Positions 46,171-54,528 of a DNA stretch of 64,000 bases are shown here, one piece after another. A program made the position numbers and the translations under genes. Every line of letters begins with the position of its first letter. Position 1 is the stretch's first letter. The stretch spans positions 3,286,001 to 3,350,000 of the forward strand of contig NZ_CP097291.1 in NCBI RefSeq assembly GCF_027595165.1. The letters run 5' to 3'. Source of the DNA: Providencia sp. PROV188. Its GTDB lineage: Bacteria > Pseudomonadota > Gammaproteobacteria > Enterobacterales > Enterobacteriaceae. The notes under the pieces were generated by a model. That model saw nothing but the letters and a program-made list of their open reading frames with translations, did not search any database and was not told the DNA's origin.

Positions 46171-46308
46171 AAAACGAAAGTCAAAAGTACAAATTAGGCA
46201 CATCAAAGCGCGGAAGCGTGATAACCCTCACAAAATAATTCACAATTTTAGTTCCATTCTATTCACAAATCGCATTAACTATGCAGCCAGATAAACAAAA
46301 TCAATAAT

Positions 46309-46324
46309 TGTGCGTTAGATTACA
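46309..46324 (+). promoter_or_regulatory. possible CRP site for glpT
   Basis: TGTGC-N6-TTACA, two mismatches to the CRP consensus, 170 bases before glpT. The glp genes are CRP-dependent in E. coli; the match alone is weak. Confidence 0.3.
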
Positions 46325-46493
46325 GATAAAATGTTTTTTAACGATTAAGATTTAGCGCAATTAGAAAATAAAAGCGCTTAAAGAAACTCGATTGTTTTCG
46401 TTTTTGTTACTTCTCCCATAATAAACGCTCAACAACTTCACAACATATGTGAAATGAAGAGCATATAACTACTGACATGCCATCGGAGGCTTT

Positions 46494-47843
46494 ATGTTAC
46501 GCATGTTTAAACCCGCCGCTCATATCGAGAGGCTGCCAGCGGATAAAATAGACCCCGTCTATCGTAAATTACGTTGGCAGATTTTCCTGGGGATTTTCTT
46601 CGGTTACGCAGCATACTACTTAGTTAGAAAGAACTTCGCCCTCGCAATGCCTTATCTCGTTGAACAAGGTTTCTCTAAAGGTGACCTTGGTTTCGCATTA
46701 TCTGGGATTTCAATCGCCTATGGTTTCTCCAAATTTATCATGGGCTCATTTTCTGACCGTGCTAACCCTCGGTACTTCTTACCGGCAGGTTTGATCCTCG
46801 CTTCACTTGTCATGATATTCATGGGCTTCGTACCATGGGCAACGTCTAGCATCATGATCATGTTCGTGTTGTTATTCTTATGTGGTTGGTTCCAAGGTAT
46901 GGGTTGGCCTCCTTGCGGACGTACCATGGTTCACTGGTGGTCACAAAAAGAACGTGGCGGAATCGTCTCCGTTTGGAACTGTGCGCATAACGTCGGCGGT
47001 GGTCTGCCTCCATTACTGTTCCTGTTAGGTATGGCATGGTTTAACGACTGGAAAGCTGCGCTGTATATGCCAGCATTCGCGGCTATTTTAGTGGCAATGA
47101 TTGCCTTCGCATTAATGCGTGATACTCCGCAATCTTGTGGTCTGCCACCGATTGAAGAGTACAAAAACGACTATCCAACAGACTATAAAGCCTCTGATGA
47201 AGAAGAATTAACCGCTAAAGCTATCTTCATGAAGTATGTATTCCCTAACAAACTTCTGTGGATGATTGCTATCGCTAACGTGTTCGTATACTTACTGCGT
47301 TACGGTGTTCTAGACTGGTCACCAACTTACCTGCGCGAAGTTAAACACTTCACAATGGATAAATCTTCATGGGCTTACTTCCTGTATGAATATGCGGGTA
47401 TCCCAGGAACACTGCTGTGCGGTTGGATGTCGGATAAAGTCTTCCGTGGTAACCGTGGTGCGACAGGCGTGTTCTTCATGACCTTAGTGACTATTGCAAC
47501 TATCGTCTTCTGGATGAACCCAGCGGGTAACCCAGGCGTTGATATGGCATGTATGTTGATTATCGGTTTCTTAATCTATGGCCCTGTCATGCTGATTGGT
47601 CTGCACGCTCTTGAGCTTGCACCTAAGAAAGCAGCGGGTACCGCCGCAGGCTTCACCGGTTTATTCGGTTATCTTGGTGGTTCTGTTGCCGCAAGTGCTA
47701 TCGTCGGTTATACCGTTGACTACTTCGGTTGGAACGGCGGTTTTGCTGTGATGATCGGTGGTTCTGCACTGGCCGTTGTTTTACTGTTCATCGTTATGCT
47801 GAGCGAAAGTAAACATAAACGTGAACTTGCTAAAAATCAATAA
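46494..47843 (+). CDS. glpT: glycerol-3-phosphate:phosphate antiporter GlpT
   Basis: 449 residues, 12 membrane segments. Visible are [21 protein letters not shown] near the N-terminus with the substrate arginine, the OPA-family signature [21 protein letters not shown] and the second-half pocket around [13 protein letters not shown]. It exchanges external glycerol-3-phosphate for phosphate and also admits fosfomycin. The ATG follows GGAGGC. A strong terminator separates it from glpQ. Confidence 0.97.
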   Translation: MLRMFKPAAHIERLPADKIDPVYRKLRWQIFLGIFFGYAAYYLVRKNFALAMPYLVEQGFSKGDLGFALSGISIAYGFSKFIMGSFSDRANPRYFLPAGLILASLVMIFMGFVPWATSSIMIMFVLLFLCGWFQGMGWPPCGRTMVHWWSQKERGGIVSVWNCAHNVGGGLPPLLFLLGMAWFNDWKAALYMPAFAAILVAMIAFALMRDTPQSCGLPPIEEYKNDYPTDYKASDEEELTAKAIFMKYVFPNKLLWMIAIANVFVYLLRYGVLDWSPTYLREVKHFTMDKSSWAYFLYEYAGIPGTLLCGWMSDKVFRGNRGATGVFFMTLVTIATIVFWMNPAGNPGVDMACMLIIGFLIYGPVMLIGLHALELAPKKAAGTAAGFTGLFGYLGGSVAASAIVGYTVDYFGWNGGFAVMIGGSALAVVLLFIVMLSESKHKRELAKNQ

Positions 47844-47877
47844 GCGACCGCTTATGTTGAGTTGATTAGCTAGATTG

Positions 47878-47916
47878 ATGGGTTATATCAAGAAAAGGAT
47901 ATAACCCATTTTTTTA
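47878..47916 (+). terminator. terminator between glpT and glpQ
   Basis: 12-bp perfect stem ATGGGTTATATC/GATATAACCCAT (47878-47889 with 47898-47909), followed by a run of seven T. It lies inside what is a glpTQ operon in E. coli, so glpQ expression would be reduced or need a promoter in 47917-48042. Confidence 0.9.
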
Positions 47917-48042
47917 CCCAAAATTTGTTATCGGCACCATTTTATATCTGCAAAAGTATTTATCTATAAATTTATCTACCTATAAAACTGTTTACCTACA
48001 AGTTCTTTACTTACAAAGAATGATTACCAAGGAGATTTACTG

Positions 48043-49116
48043 ATGAATTTTCAATTAAAAACATTAGTCGCAAGTATGGTCTTAGTGATGTCAGTGTCTG
48101 CGGCTGCCGAAACGGCAGGTAAAGTGGTGATTGCCCATCGTGGTGCAAGCGGTTATTTACCTGAACATACCCTTCCAGCGAAAGCGATGGCGTATGCGCA
48201 AGGTGCGGATTTCCTCGAACAAGATTTAGTGATGACCAAAGATAATGAACTGGTTGTTCTTCATGACCACTATCTGGATCGCGTCACTGATGTAGCAGAT
48301 AAGTTTCCAAATCGCGCACGTAAAGATGGTCGCTACTATGCCATCGACTTTACGCTGCCAGAAATTAAGTCTCTGAAATTCACGGAAGGTTTTGACATTG
48401 TTGATGGCAAAAAAGTCCAAAGCTATCCAAACCGTTTCCCTATGGGTAAATCTGATTTCCGCGTCCACACCTTCCAAGAAGAGATTGAATTTATTCAAGG
48501 TTTGAACAAATCAACGGGGAAAAATATCGGTATCTACCCTGAAATTAAAGCCCCTTGGTTCCATCAACAAGAAGGCAAGGACATCACCAAGAAAACCTTA
48601 GAAGTCCTGAAAGAGTATGGCTATACCAACAAAGATTCTAACGTTTATCTGCAATCTTTCGACCCGATTGACCTAAAACGCATCAAAACAAAACTGATGC
48701 CAGAAATGGGAATAGATTTAAAACTGATCCAATTAATCGCTTACACCGATTGGGAAGAGACGCAAGAGCAGAAGCCAGACGGTACTTGGGTGAACTATAA
48801 CTATGATTGGATGATGAAGCCGGGTGCGATGAAAGAAATTGCAACCTACGCAGATGGTATTGGCCCTGACTATCATATGCTCATTAGCGAAGATTCTACG
48901 CCAACCAATATCAAAGTGAACGGTATGGTGAAGGAAGCTCACGCGAACCATATGGCGGTGCATCCATTTACTATCCGTGTGGATAAACTGCCTAAGTACG
49001 CGAAAGATGGTCAGCAGTTATATGACATTATTTATAACCAAGCGGACGTTGATGGTGCCTTTACCGACTTCCCAGATTTAGGGGTTAAGTTCTTAGAGCA
49101 GCAAAAGCAGAAGTAA
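48043..49116 (+). CDS. glpQ: periplasmic glycerophosphodiester phosphodiesterase GlpQ
   Basis: 357 residues with signal peptide (MNFQLKTLVASMVLVMSVSAAA). Catalytic GDPD motifs: VIAHRGASGYLPEHTLPA, FLEQDLVMTKDNELVVLHDHYLDRVTD (metal-binding E/D and acid-base H), YPEIKAP. It cleaves glycerophosphodiesters to glycerol-3-phosphate plus alcohol for GlpT. AAGGAG precedes the ATG. Confidence 0.96.
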   Translation: MNFQLKTLVASMVLVMSVSAAAETAGKVVIAHRGASGYLPEHTLPAKAMAYAQGADFLEQDLVMTKDNELVVLHDHYLDRVTDVADKFPNRARKDGRYYAIDFTLPEIKSLKFTEGFDIVDGKKVQSYPNRFPMGKSDFRVHTFQEEIEFIQGLNKSTGKNIGIYPEIKAPWFHQQEGKDITKKTLEVLKEYGYTNKDSNVYLQSFDPIDLKRIKTKLMPEMGIDLKLIQLIAYTDWEETQEQKPDGTWVNYNYDWMMKPGAMKEIATYADGIGPDYHMLISEDSTPTNIKVNGMVKEAHANHMAVHPFTIRVDKLPKYAKDGQQLYDIIYNQADVDGAFTDFPDLGVKFLEQQKQK

Positions 49117-49125
49117 CTCTCCCTC

Positions 49126-49170
49126 ACTCTCTTGAGCCAATTGCAAGTCAATGACTCGAGAGAGTCTTTT
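49126..49170 (+). terminator. terminator of glpQ
   Basis: 11-bp stem with one G-T pair, ACTCTCTTGAG/CTCGAGAGAGT (49126-49136 with 49155-49165), then CTTTTC. Confidence 0.6.
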
Positions 49171-49201
49171 CAATCAGAATAACGACTCTCTTACTTAGAC
49201 T

Positions 49202-50326
49202 TTAAACCTGAATTTGCTGCAATAAAAGTTGCGTTTCATGTTGCTGAGCGATCAGACTGTGGTGCGAATATTCACACGCTAGTGACAACGCCACTACATG
49301 ACGCGCGATACCACCTTTACCTAAAAATGAATCGATATCATAAAGGTGTTCAGATAATTGAGGTACATTCTGTAGCGCATAACTTTCGATGTATTTCCCT
49401 TTATCACTCTCTTTCACGCCACTGTGCCAAACCCTATCCAGCTGCTCTCCTGAATATTGAAATTCACACTGTGTTTTTAATGCTTCAGGAAATGACGCTA
49501 AATCCGTGGATATTGGACGTAAAAGTTTCGCTTGAACTGGCGCTCGTAAACTCTCATAAACCCCTTGAGGGGCAAGTAACATACTGGCGGCTTCTTCACT
49601 CGCGGTCGAATCTAACTGAAACGCCAAAATAGCGTATAGCTTGGGTTCAAAGGCATTTTCATACAATGTTAATAACCATTGACTGAACGATTCTGAGGGT
49701 AATATCTCAACGGATTCCAGCGTCAATGACAAACGCGCAGCTTCCTGCTCAATCAGTTCCTGCCAATTAGACTCATTGTCTTCAGCTTGCCAATATAGGG
49801 CAATCGGCTGGTAGAGAGAATGTTGATGGTAATACTCAGCAATGGGTGCGAATAATTTTTGCACCACTATTTCTTGTTTTTCCCATGACGAAAGCGATTT
49901 CAATGATCTTAGCGTCAATACATTATCTTTATTGGGTGGCAATGAAGATAAAGAAATACCATTTTGCTGCTCTTCATCGATTTGCGTTAATCGAGTATGC
50001 GTTAGCACCCCAAGGTGCTTGCCTGCCCAGTAACGCCATTCTCTGCGAGCATCATCTAACATATTGGTAAAAAGTTGATGGCGATAAGCAGCTATTGAGT
50101 AGATAAAAAAACGAATAAACCCCACCAACAGTGCGGGGCAAATAACGAATACAATCATCAGCATGGTGTTGCTGGTAGTTGGCGATAGCATTTCATTTGT
50201 GGATAAATAGAGACTCAGCCCAAATCCAAGAGCCCCCACAATCAGCATAATCAAAAACCAAAGCATCCAACGGGGTACTTTAGGGGCTGAAGGGTGCTCT
50301 AATGATGGAGCTCTCCAGCTCATCAT
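49202..50326 (-). CDS. two-helix membrane protein of the T6SS module, function unknown
   Basis: 374 residues. Two membrane segments near the N-terminus (about 20-43 and 52-75) are followed by a long soluble, probably cytoplasmic, domain rich in Gln, Ser and Leu. No enzyme motif seen. Its ATG overlaps the PAAR stop (ATGA), so it is the last gene of the vgrG operon and co-translated with PAAR. Proteins in this place can be adaptors, immunity proteins or effectors; the membrane anchor and the lack of a toxin motif make an accessory or immunity role more likely than toxin. Confidence 0.6.
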   Translation of the reverse strand: MMSWRAPSLEHPSAPKVPRWMLWFLIMLIVGALGFGLSLYLSTNEMLSPTTSNTMLMIVFVICPALLVGFIRFFIYSIAAYRHQLFTNMLDDARREWRYWAGKHLGVLTHTRLTQIDEEQQNGISLSSLPPNKDNVLTLRSLKSLSSWEKQEIVVQKLFAPIAEYYHQHSLYQPIALYWQAEDNESNWQELIEQEAARLSLTLESVEILPSESFSQWLLTLYENAFEPKLYAILAFQLDSTASEEAASMLLAPQGVYESLRAPVQAKLLRPISTDLASFPEALKTQCEFQYSGEQLDRVWHSGVKESDKGKYIESYALQNVPQLSEHLYDIDSFLGKGGIARHVVALSLACEYSHHSLIAQQHETQLLLQQIQV

Positions 50327-50586
50327 GATTGTTCACCCGACGATGATAAGCTCGCAATAAGCGTACAACCACATTCAGTTTGAAAACCATTCAGTGCCGC
50401 CTGACGACCGGATATTAAAATGCGCGTTGAACCGGGTAAAATGGCATTAACGCCGTGTCCTTTTTTAGGGCAATTCACTTTGTCTCCCACTAAAGCAATA
50501 GGTTTACCATACATAACAGAGCCAGATGCAGTAATCACTTCACCGCCATGAGTGGTTTTGTCACCTAAACGAACAAGTGCGCGCAT
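50323..50586 (-). CDS. PAAR-domain spike-tip protein
   Basis: 87 residues, a complete single PAAR domain: LVRLGDKTTHGGEVITASGSVMYGKPIALVGDKVNCPKKGHG with the conserved zinc-coordinating His and Cys residues, and a C-terminal ECGCTLIA. PAAR proteins cap the VgrG trimer as the sharp tip of the type VI needle and help mount effectors. No C-terminal toxin is fused, so the cargo is the separate phospholipase encoded upstream. Confidence 0.92.
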   Translation of the reverse strand: MRALVRLGDKTTHGGEVITASGSVMYGKPIALVGDKVNCPKKGHGVNAILPGSTRILISGRQAALNGFQTECGCTLIASLSSSGEQS

Positions 50587-50598
50587 GATAAAATCCTT

Positions 50599-51606
50599 TT
50601 ATTGATTATCCTGTTGTTTTTTATATTCAAACGTACCATCCCATTCAGGGAGTTCAGCAGGGGGAAGTGGAACGATTTTATCGATATCGGGGAACTTGGC
50701 GGTTTCGTCAGAAGCGTCAATTTCTTTGACTATAGCCGCATAGCGAGCTGAGCGTTCTGGATCAGGTTTAACTGCGAGATAATAATAATTTTGAGGGGTG
50801 GTATTAGGCTCAAATGCTTGATTAAGTTTTGAGGCAGCCCTTCGAAATCCATTCTTGATGGATCGTTGATAATTTGTTAGTGCGTCATTAAAATTTTTAT
50901 CAACAGTATGTAAGTAAAAAGCTAAATTATATGCCGCTTCACCGTTGCCTTGATTTGCTGAACAGTCTAACATTTCTTTCCCAATATCAGGGTGATAAGC
51001 CGGATTTTCCTTATCTGATAAACGTTTAGAAATGAAGATATTACCAACCACATTTTGGGCTTCGGGGCTACCTAAATCTGCTGCTTGACGAAAATACGCT
51101 AAAGCTTTAGTACGATCAGCTACGACACCATAACCCGTGTCTAGATAATGCCCCATTTGGTAATAACCATAGCTGATGTTTAATTTTGCCATTTTTTGGA
51201 TAATATCCCAAACCTCTTGAGCTGAACCTTTTCCCTCAATCGGTGGTACCTTACCGTAACTGATTAAATTACTTAAATTAAGCATCGCTTTAGGATGGTT
51301 ACGCTCTGCGGCTCTACGGTATAGAACACCAATTTCCGCATAATCTCTTTGATATTTATTGACTTTTTCAAGTGCACGAGCTTGTTTAAACCAAATTTCC
51401 GCTTCAGGATCAACGGGAGGCAAGGTGTCTTTTTCATACACACAAGTGAAGGCTAAGTCGGGTTCTGTTTTTTGAGCCGGCGGCGACTCTTCTTTTTTAT
51501 CCATCGGGTTGCAAGCGCTCAGTATCAACATGCTACAAGTCAATGCACCACATTTAAATATGCCGCGAGCAATGGATTGATGATGAAATAAAAAGGAGAG
51601 ATTCAT
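50599..51606 (-). CDS. Sel1-repeat lipoprotein, putative immunity protein (copy 2)
   Basis: 335 residues. Signal peptide with lipobox LILSAC (lipidated Cys32), then Sel1-like alpha-helical repeats (LYRRAAERNHPKAMLNLSNLIS; GYYQMGHYLDTGYGVVADRTKALAYFRQAADLGSPEAQNVVG). It is a tandem duplicate of the next upstream gene. N-terminal (LAFTCVYEKDTLPPVDPEAE) and C-terminal (ASDETAKFPDIDKIVPLPP) parts are almost identical; the middle, about residues 190-290, has diverged. Periplasmic lipoproteins with Sel1 repeats are known partners of Tle5-type phospholipase D effectors, guarding the producer against its own toxin. Confidence 0.8.
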   Translation of the reverse strand: MNLSFLFHHQSIARGIFKCGALTCSMLILSACNPMDKKEESPPAQKTEPDLAFTCVYEKDTLPPVDPEAEIWFKQARALEKVNKYQRDYAEIGVLYRRAAERNHPKAMLNLSNLISYGKVPPIEGKGSAQEVWDIIQKMAKLNISYGYYQMGHYLDTGYGVVADRTKALAYFRQAADLGSPEAQNVVGNIFISKRLSDKENPAYHPDIGKEMLDCSANQGNGEAAYNLAFYLHTVDKNFNDALTNYQRSIKNGFRRAASKLNQAFEPNTTPQNYYYLAVKPDPERSARYAAIVKEIDASDETAKFPDIDKIVPLPPAELPEWDGTFEYKKQQDNQ

Positions 51607-51611
51607 CTTGG

Positions 51612-52577
51612 TTATTTCCCCTCCGCCTGTTTTTTATATTCAAACGTGCCATCCCATTCAGGGAGTTCAGCAGGTGGGAGCGGGACGATTTTATCGATAT
51701 CGGGGAATTTAGCTGTTTCATCAGAAGCATCCATTTCTTTGACTATTGCATAATAACGTAATGAACGTTCTTTATCAGGTTTTACGCCAAGATAATCAAT
51801 ACTTCCTAATATTGTTTTTGGATCAAAAGCGCCAGTTAAAATTGATGCAGCATGTCGATACCCATTTTTCGTTGATAATTGATAATATTTTAATGAACCA
51901 TGTAAGTCCTCATTTACATTTTTCAAATAACTTGCTAATCGGTACGCCGCTTCCCCATTACCTTGATTTGCTGCACAATCTAACATCTTTACCCCAATTT
52001 CAGGGCGATAGGCTGGGTTATCTCTATCCGATAAGCGTTGAGCAACAAAAATTCTCCCAAGGACATATTGGGCTTCAGGGCTACCTAAATCAGCTGCTTG
52101 ACGAAAATAAGCTAAGGCTATGGTGCGGTCTGCAATAACTCCATAGCCCGTATCGAGATAGTGCCCCATCTGGTAATAACCGTAACTGATATTCAATTTA
52201 GCCATTTTTTGAATAATATCCCACACCTCTTGGGCTGGACCTTTACCTTCAATGGGGGAGACCTTGCCATAACTGATTAAGTTACTTAAGTTAAGCATGG
52301 CTTTGGGGTGATTACGCTCTGCCGCTTTACGGTAGAGAACACCAATTTGAGCATAATCCCGTTGAGATTTATTGACCTTTTCAAGTTCTCGCGCCTGCTT
52401 GAACCAAATGTCGGCTTCAGGATCAACGGGAGGTAGCGTGTCTTTTTCATACACACAGGTGAAGGCTAAATCGGATTCTATTTTTTGAGTCATTGCTTTC
52501 TCTTTTTCTTCTACAGGTTTGCAGCTAGCAAGTAGCACTAGAGCACACAGTAATAAACAAGGTTTAATTAGTGACAT
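51612..52577 (-). CDS. Sel1-repeat lipoprotein, putative immunity protein (copy 1)
   Basis: 321 residues. Lipobox LLASC (Cys19) after a short signal peptide, then the same Sel1-repeat array as its neighbour. It directly follows the phospholipase gene with 3 bases between and precedes copy 2 by 5 bases, so all three are one transcript. The position immediately after the effector makes this copy the likely cognate immunity protein, with the diverged second copy perhaps protecting against a related toxin. High identity at both ends suggests recent duplication or gene conversion. Confidence 0.82.
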   Translation of the reverse strand: MSLIKPCLLLCALVLLASCKPVEEKEKAMTQKIESDLAFTCVYEKDTLPPVDPEADIWFKQARELEKVNKSQRDYAQIGVLYRKAAERNHPKAMLNLSNLISYGKVSPIEGKGPAQEVWDIIQKMAKLNISYGYYQMGHYLDTGYGVIADRTIALAYFRQAADLGSPEAQYVLGRIFVAQRLSDRDNPAYRPEIGVKMLDCAANQGNGEAAYRLASYLKNVNEDLHGSLKYYQLSTKNGYRHAASILTGAFDPKTILGSIDYLGVKPDKERSLRYYAIVKEMDASDETAKFPDIDKIVPLPPAELPEWDGTFEYKKQAEGK

Positions 52578-52580
52578 AAT

Positions 52581-54527
52581 TTAATCCGAATTTTCTAACC
52601 CAATTGTTTTATCCTCAAAGGGAATTAAAGCACCTTGGGGCATTTTTTTATCTTCTTTATAACCAGAATTATCAGTTATAATTTTTTTCCAACTTTTAAA
52701 TTCTTCTGTCAAATCATCAGAAACACTCCCCGTTCCTTTATGCATTCCCCACAATTTTTCGCGCAGTGGCTTCACGATAGGAAATATATCCGTATCTTGC
52801 AGTATCACCGCAATTTCAGTGTCAAATGCCATACTGCGTAAATTGATATTGGCAGAGCCTTGGATTAAAAAGGTGTCATCCACTAAGGTTAGCTTGCTGT
52901 GGACATACACCGATTGCCAGCGGTCAGAATCGGGCGAAACCAAGGTACAAATGACGCTCTTAAACCCGTCAATCTCTTCTTCTTGAATATCATCGGGTTC
53001 TACAACCTGAATGGGTTTGAGTAAGCTCTCTTGTGTGGAAACCATGATATTTTTAAAGGTGCCATCAAACGCTGCATGCTCACGCATGAGGTCACGGCGG
53101 CCTAACGTCTCTAGCATTTTATAGGTTTGATAACCGCCCACGTGGTTGGAGTCGCCAATCTCTGCTTTCGAGGTGGAGTTCGTCACCACAAACAAATAGA
53201 ATGGTGGCAGTTTTTCTCCTTGCAGTTTAGGGTCGGTTGCAGCGGCTTCTGCAAAGTATTTATTCCGCTCCTCGACCATATTGCGCACATCTCGCCCGAT
53301 TGACGATAACCGGAAATATTGATTTTCAAAATAGAGATAATTACGCGCATGTTTAACACCATGGTCGTAAGACTTTAAAATATCGTATTCATTATATTCC
53401 GGTTGAGTGCGGCAAATTTTTCCTGATGTTGGAATTAATGGGTTTTGGGCTAAAAAGGTATAGCGTTCATTAAGTACATCAATGAACGCAATAGTGGGCG
53501 TATATTGGCTGCGCGTAAGGGACTTCCGCTGTTCTAAAAGTTGAGCACCTTCATTACCCGTTGTCAAAAAGCCTTCAGTTTCATTCCATGCCGTAACAAA
53601 ATTATCATTTAAATCACACAATACTTCGCCATATACGCAGTTCGACGTATCTTGCCATGCTGTCGGGCCATCACGCCCTAACCATGACATATCTTTATGT
53701 TGAACAATCGAGTGTTTATCATCATCCCAATACTGCGAATGCATGTTGTGACCCATCACAAAGCCAATCGCTAATTCGGGCTCTTCATAATCAATCAAAA
53801 CCGCTTTTTGATGGTGAGTAGGAACCACTGCAAGGGCAGCTAAACGTAAACTGAATTCGACATCATCGCTACCAAATTGGTGTTTGGTTAATTCAGCAAC
53901 CTTACTTAAGCGAGATGAAGGGCTGTTGATAGCCATCGAACGTGTACGAACTGATAAATTTTTAATTTGATTATTTTTAGCTCGAATAAGCCATTCTTTA
54001 TCAAAGGTATACTGTTTATCAGACTCATAATCTAATTTAGCCCCAATGGTCTGCATCATATCTGAAGGTAGTTCAACCTTTTGCCGTGGCGTAAAATACG
54101 TTTGCTTAGGCCAGCCGGGTAAACTGGTTTCACCCAGCTTAGCTATCTCATCAAACCACACCAGAATACGTACCTTCACACCTTCTTTGGCTTTTTGCTC
54201 AAGAAGCTCCGCAATATTAGGAAATTGCCCCTCTCTAATCCCACTTGAGCGTTCAAAATACATGGAGGGCTGAAAGCCCCATGTGATAATCTCAATACTC
54301 TTTTTCGCTTTACGAATCGCCTCTGCAACCGCTGCAAAAGTTTGCTTCCCATTCACCAGTGGCGCATACACAAATAAACTCATGGGGTATTTGGTGCGCT
54401 CAGGTATCCAACTTGGCGTCATTTGCAGCACCATACACGTCGAGACGGGTAAACGTATTTTCTGCTCGGTTGCTGGTATGGGTAACTGCACAGAAGCGGG
54501 GAATCCCCCAGATTGATTTCCTGACAT
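52581..54527 (-). CDS. phospholipase D-family T6SS effector (Tle5-like)
   Basis: 648 residues with two HxKxxxxD catalytic motifs: THHQKAVLIDYE (about residues 236-247) and YVHSKLTLVDD (about 555-565), the latter followed by GSANINLRSMAFDTE. The pair is diagnostic of the phospholipase D superfamily. No signal peptide, as expected for cargo loaded on VgrG. Starts one base after the vgrG stop. Tle5 enzymes are injected into the periplasm of rivals and degrade membrane phospholipids such as phosphatidylethanolamine. The immunity genes follow directly. A cardiolipin synthase is excluded by length, missing membrane helices and context. Confidence 0.9.
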   Translation of the reverse strand: MSGNQSGGFPASVQLPIPATEQKIRLPVSTCMVLQMTPSWIPERTKYPMSLFVYAPLVNGKQTFAAVAEAIRKAKKSIEIITWGFQPSMYFERSSGIREGQFPNIAELLEQKAKEGVKVRILVWFDEIAKLGETSLPGWPKQTYFTPRQKVELPSDMMQTIGAKLDYESDKQYTFDKEWLIRAKNNQIKNLSVRTRSMAINSPSSRLSKVAELTKHQFGSDDVEFSLRLAALAVVPTHHQKAVLIDYEEPELAIGFVMGHNMHSQYWDDDKHSIVQHKDMSWLGRDGPTAWQDTSNCVYGEVLCDLNDNFVTAWNETEGFLTTGNEGAQLLEQRKSLTRSQYTPTIAFIDVLNERYTFLAQNPLIPTSGKICRTQPEYNEYDILKSYDHGVKHARNYLYFENQYFRLSSIGRDVRNMVEERNKYFAEAAATDPKLQGEKLPPFYLFVVTNSTSKAEIGDSNHVGGYQTYKMLETLGRRDLMREHAAFDGTFKNIMVSTQESLLKPIQVVEPDDIQEEEIDGFKSVICTLVSPDSDRWQSVYVHSKLTLVDDTFLIQGSANINLRSMAFDTEIAVILQDTDIFPIVKPLREKLWGMHKGTGSVSDDLTEEFKSWKKIITDNSGYKEDKKMPQGALIPFEDKTIGLENSD

Positions 54528-54528
54528 A

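Noticed and set aside
52581..54527. Cardiolipin synthase as identity of the HKD protein
   Set aside because: No N-terminal membrane helices, longer than that family, and sits between vgrG and Sel1 immunity genes.
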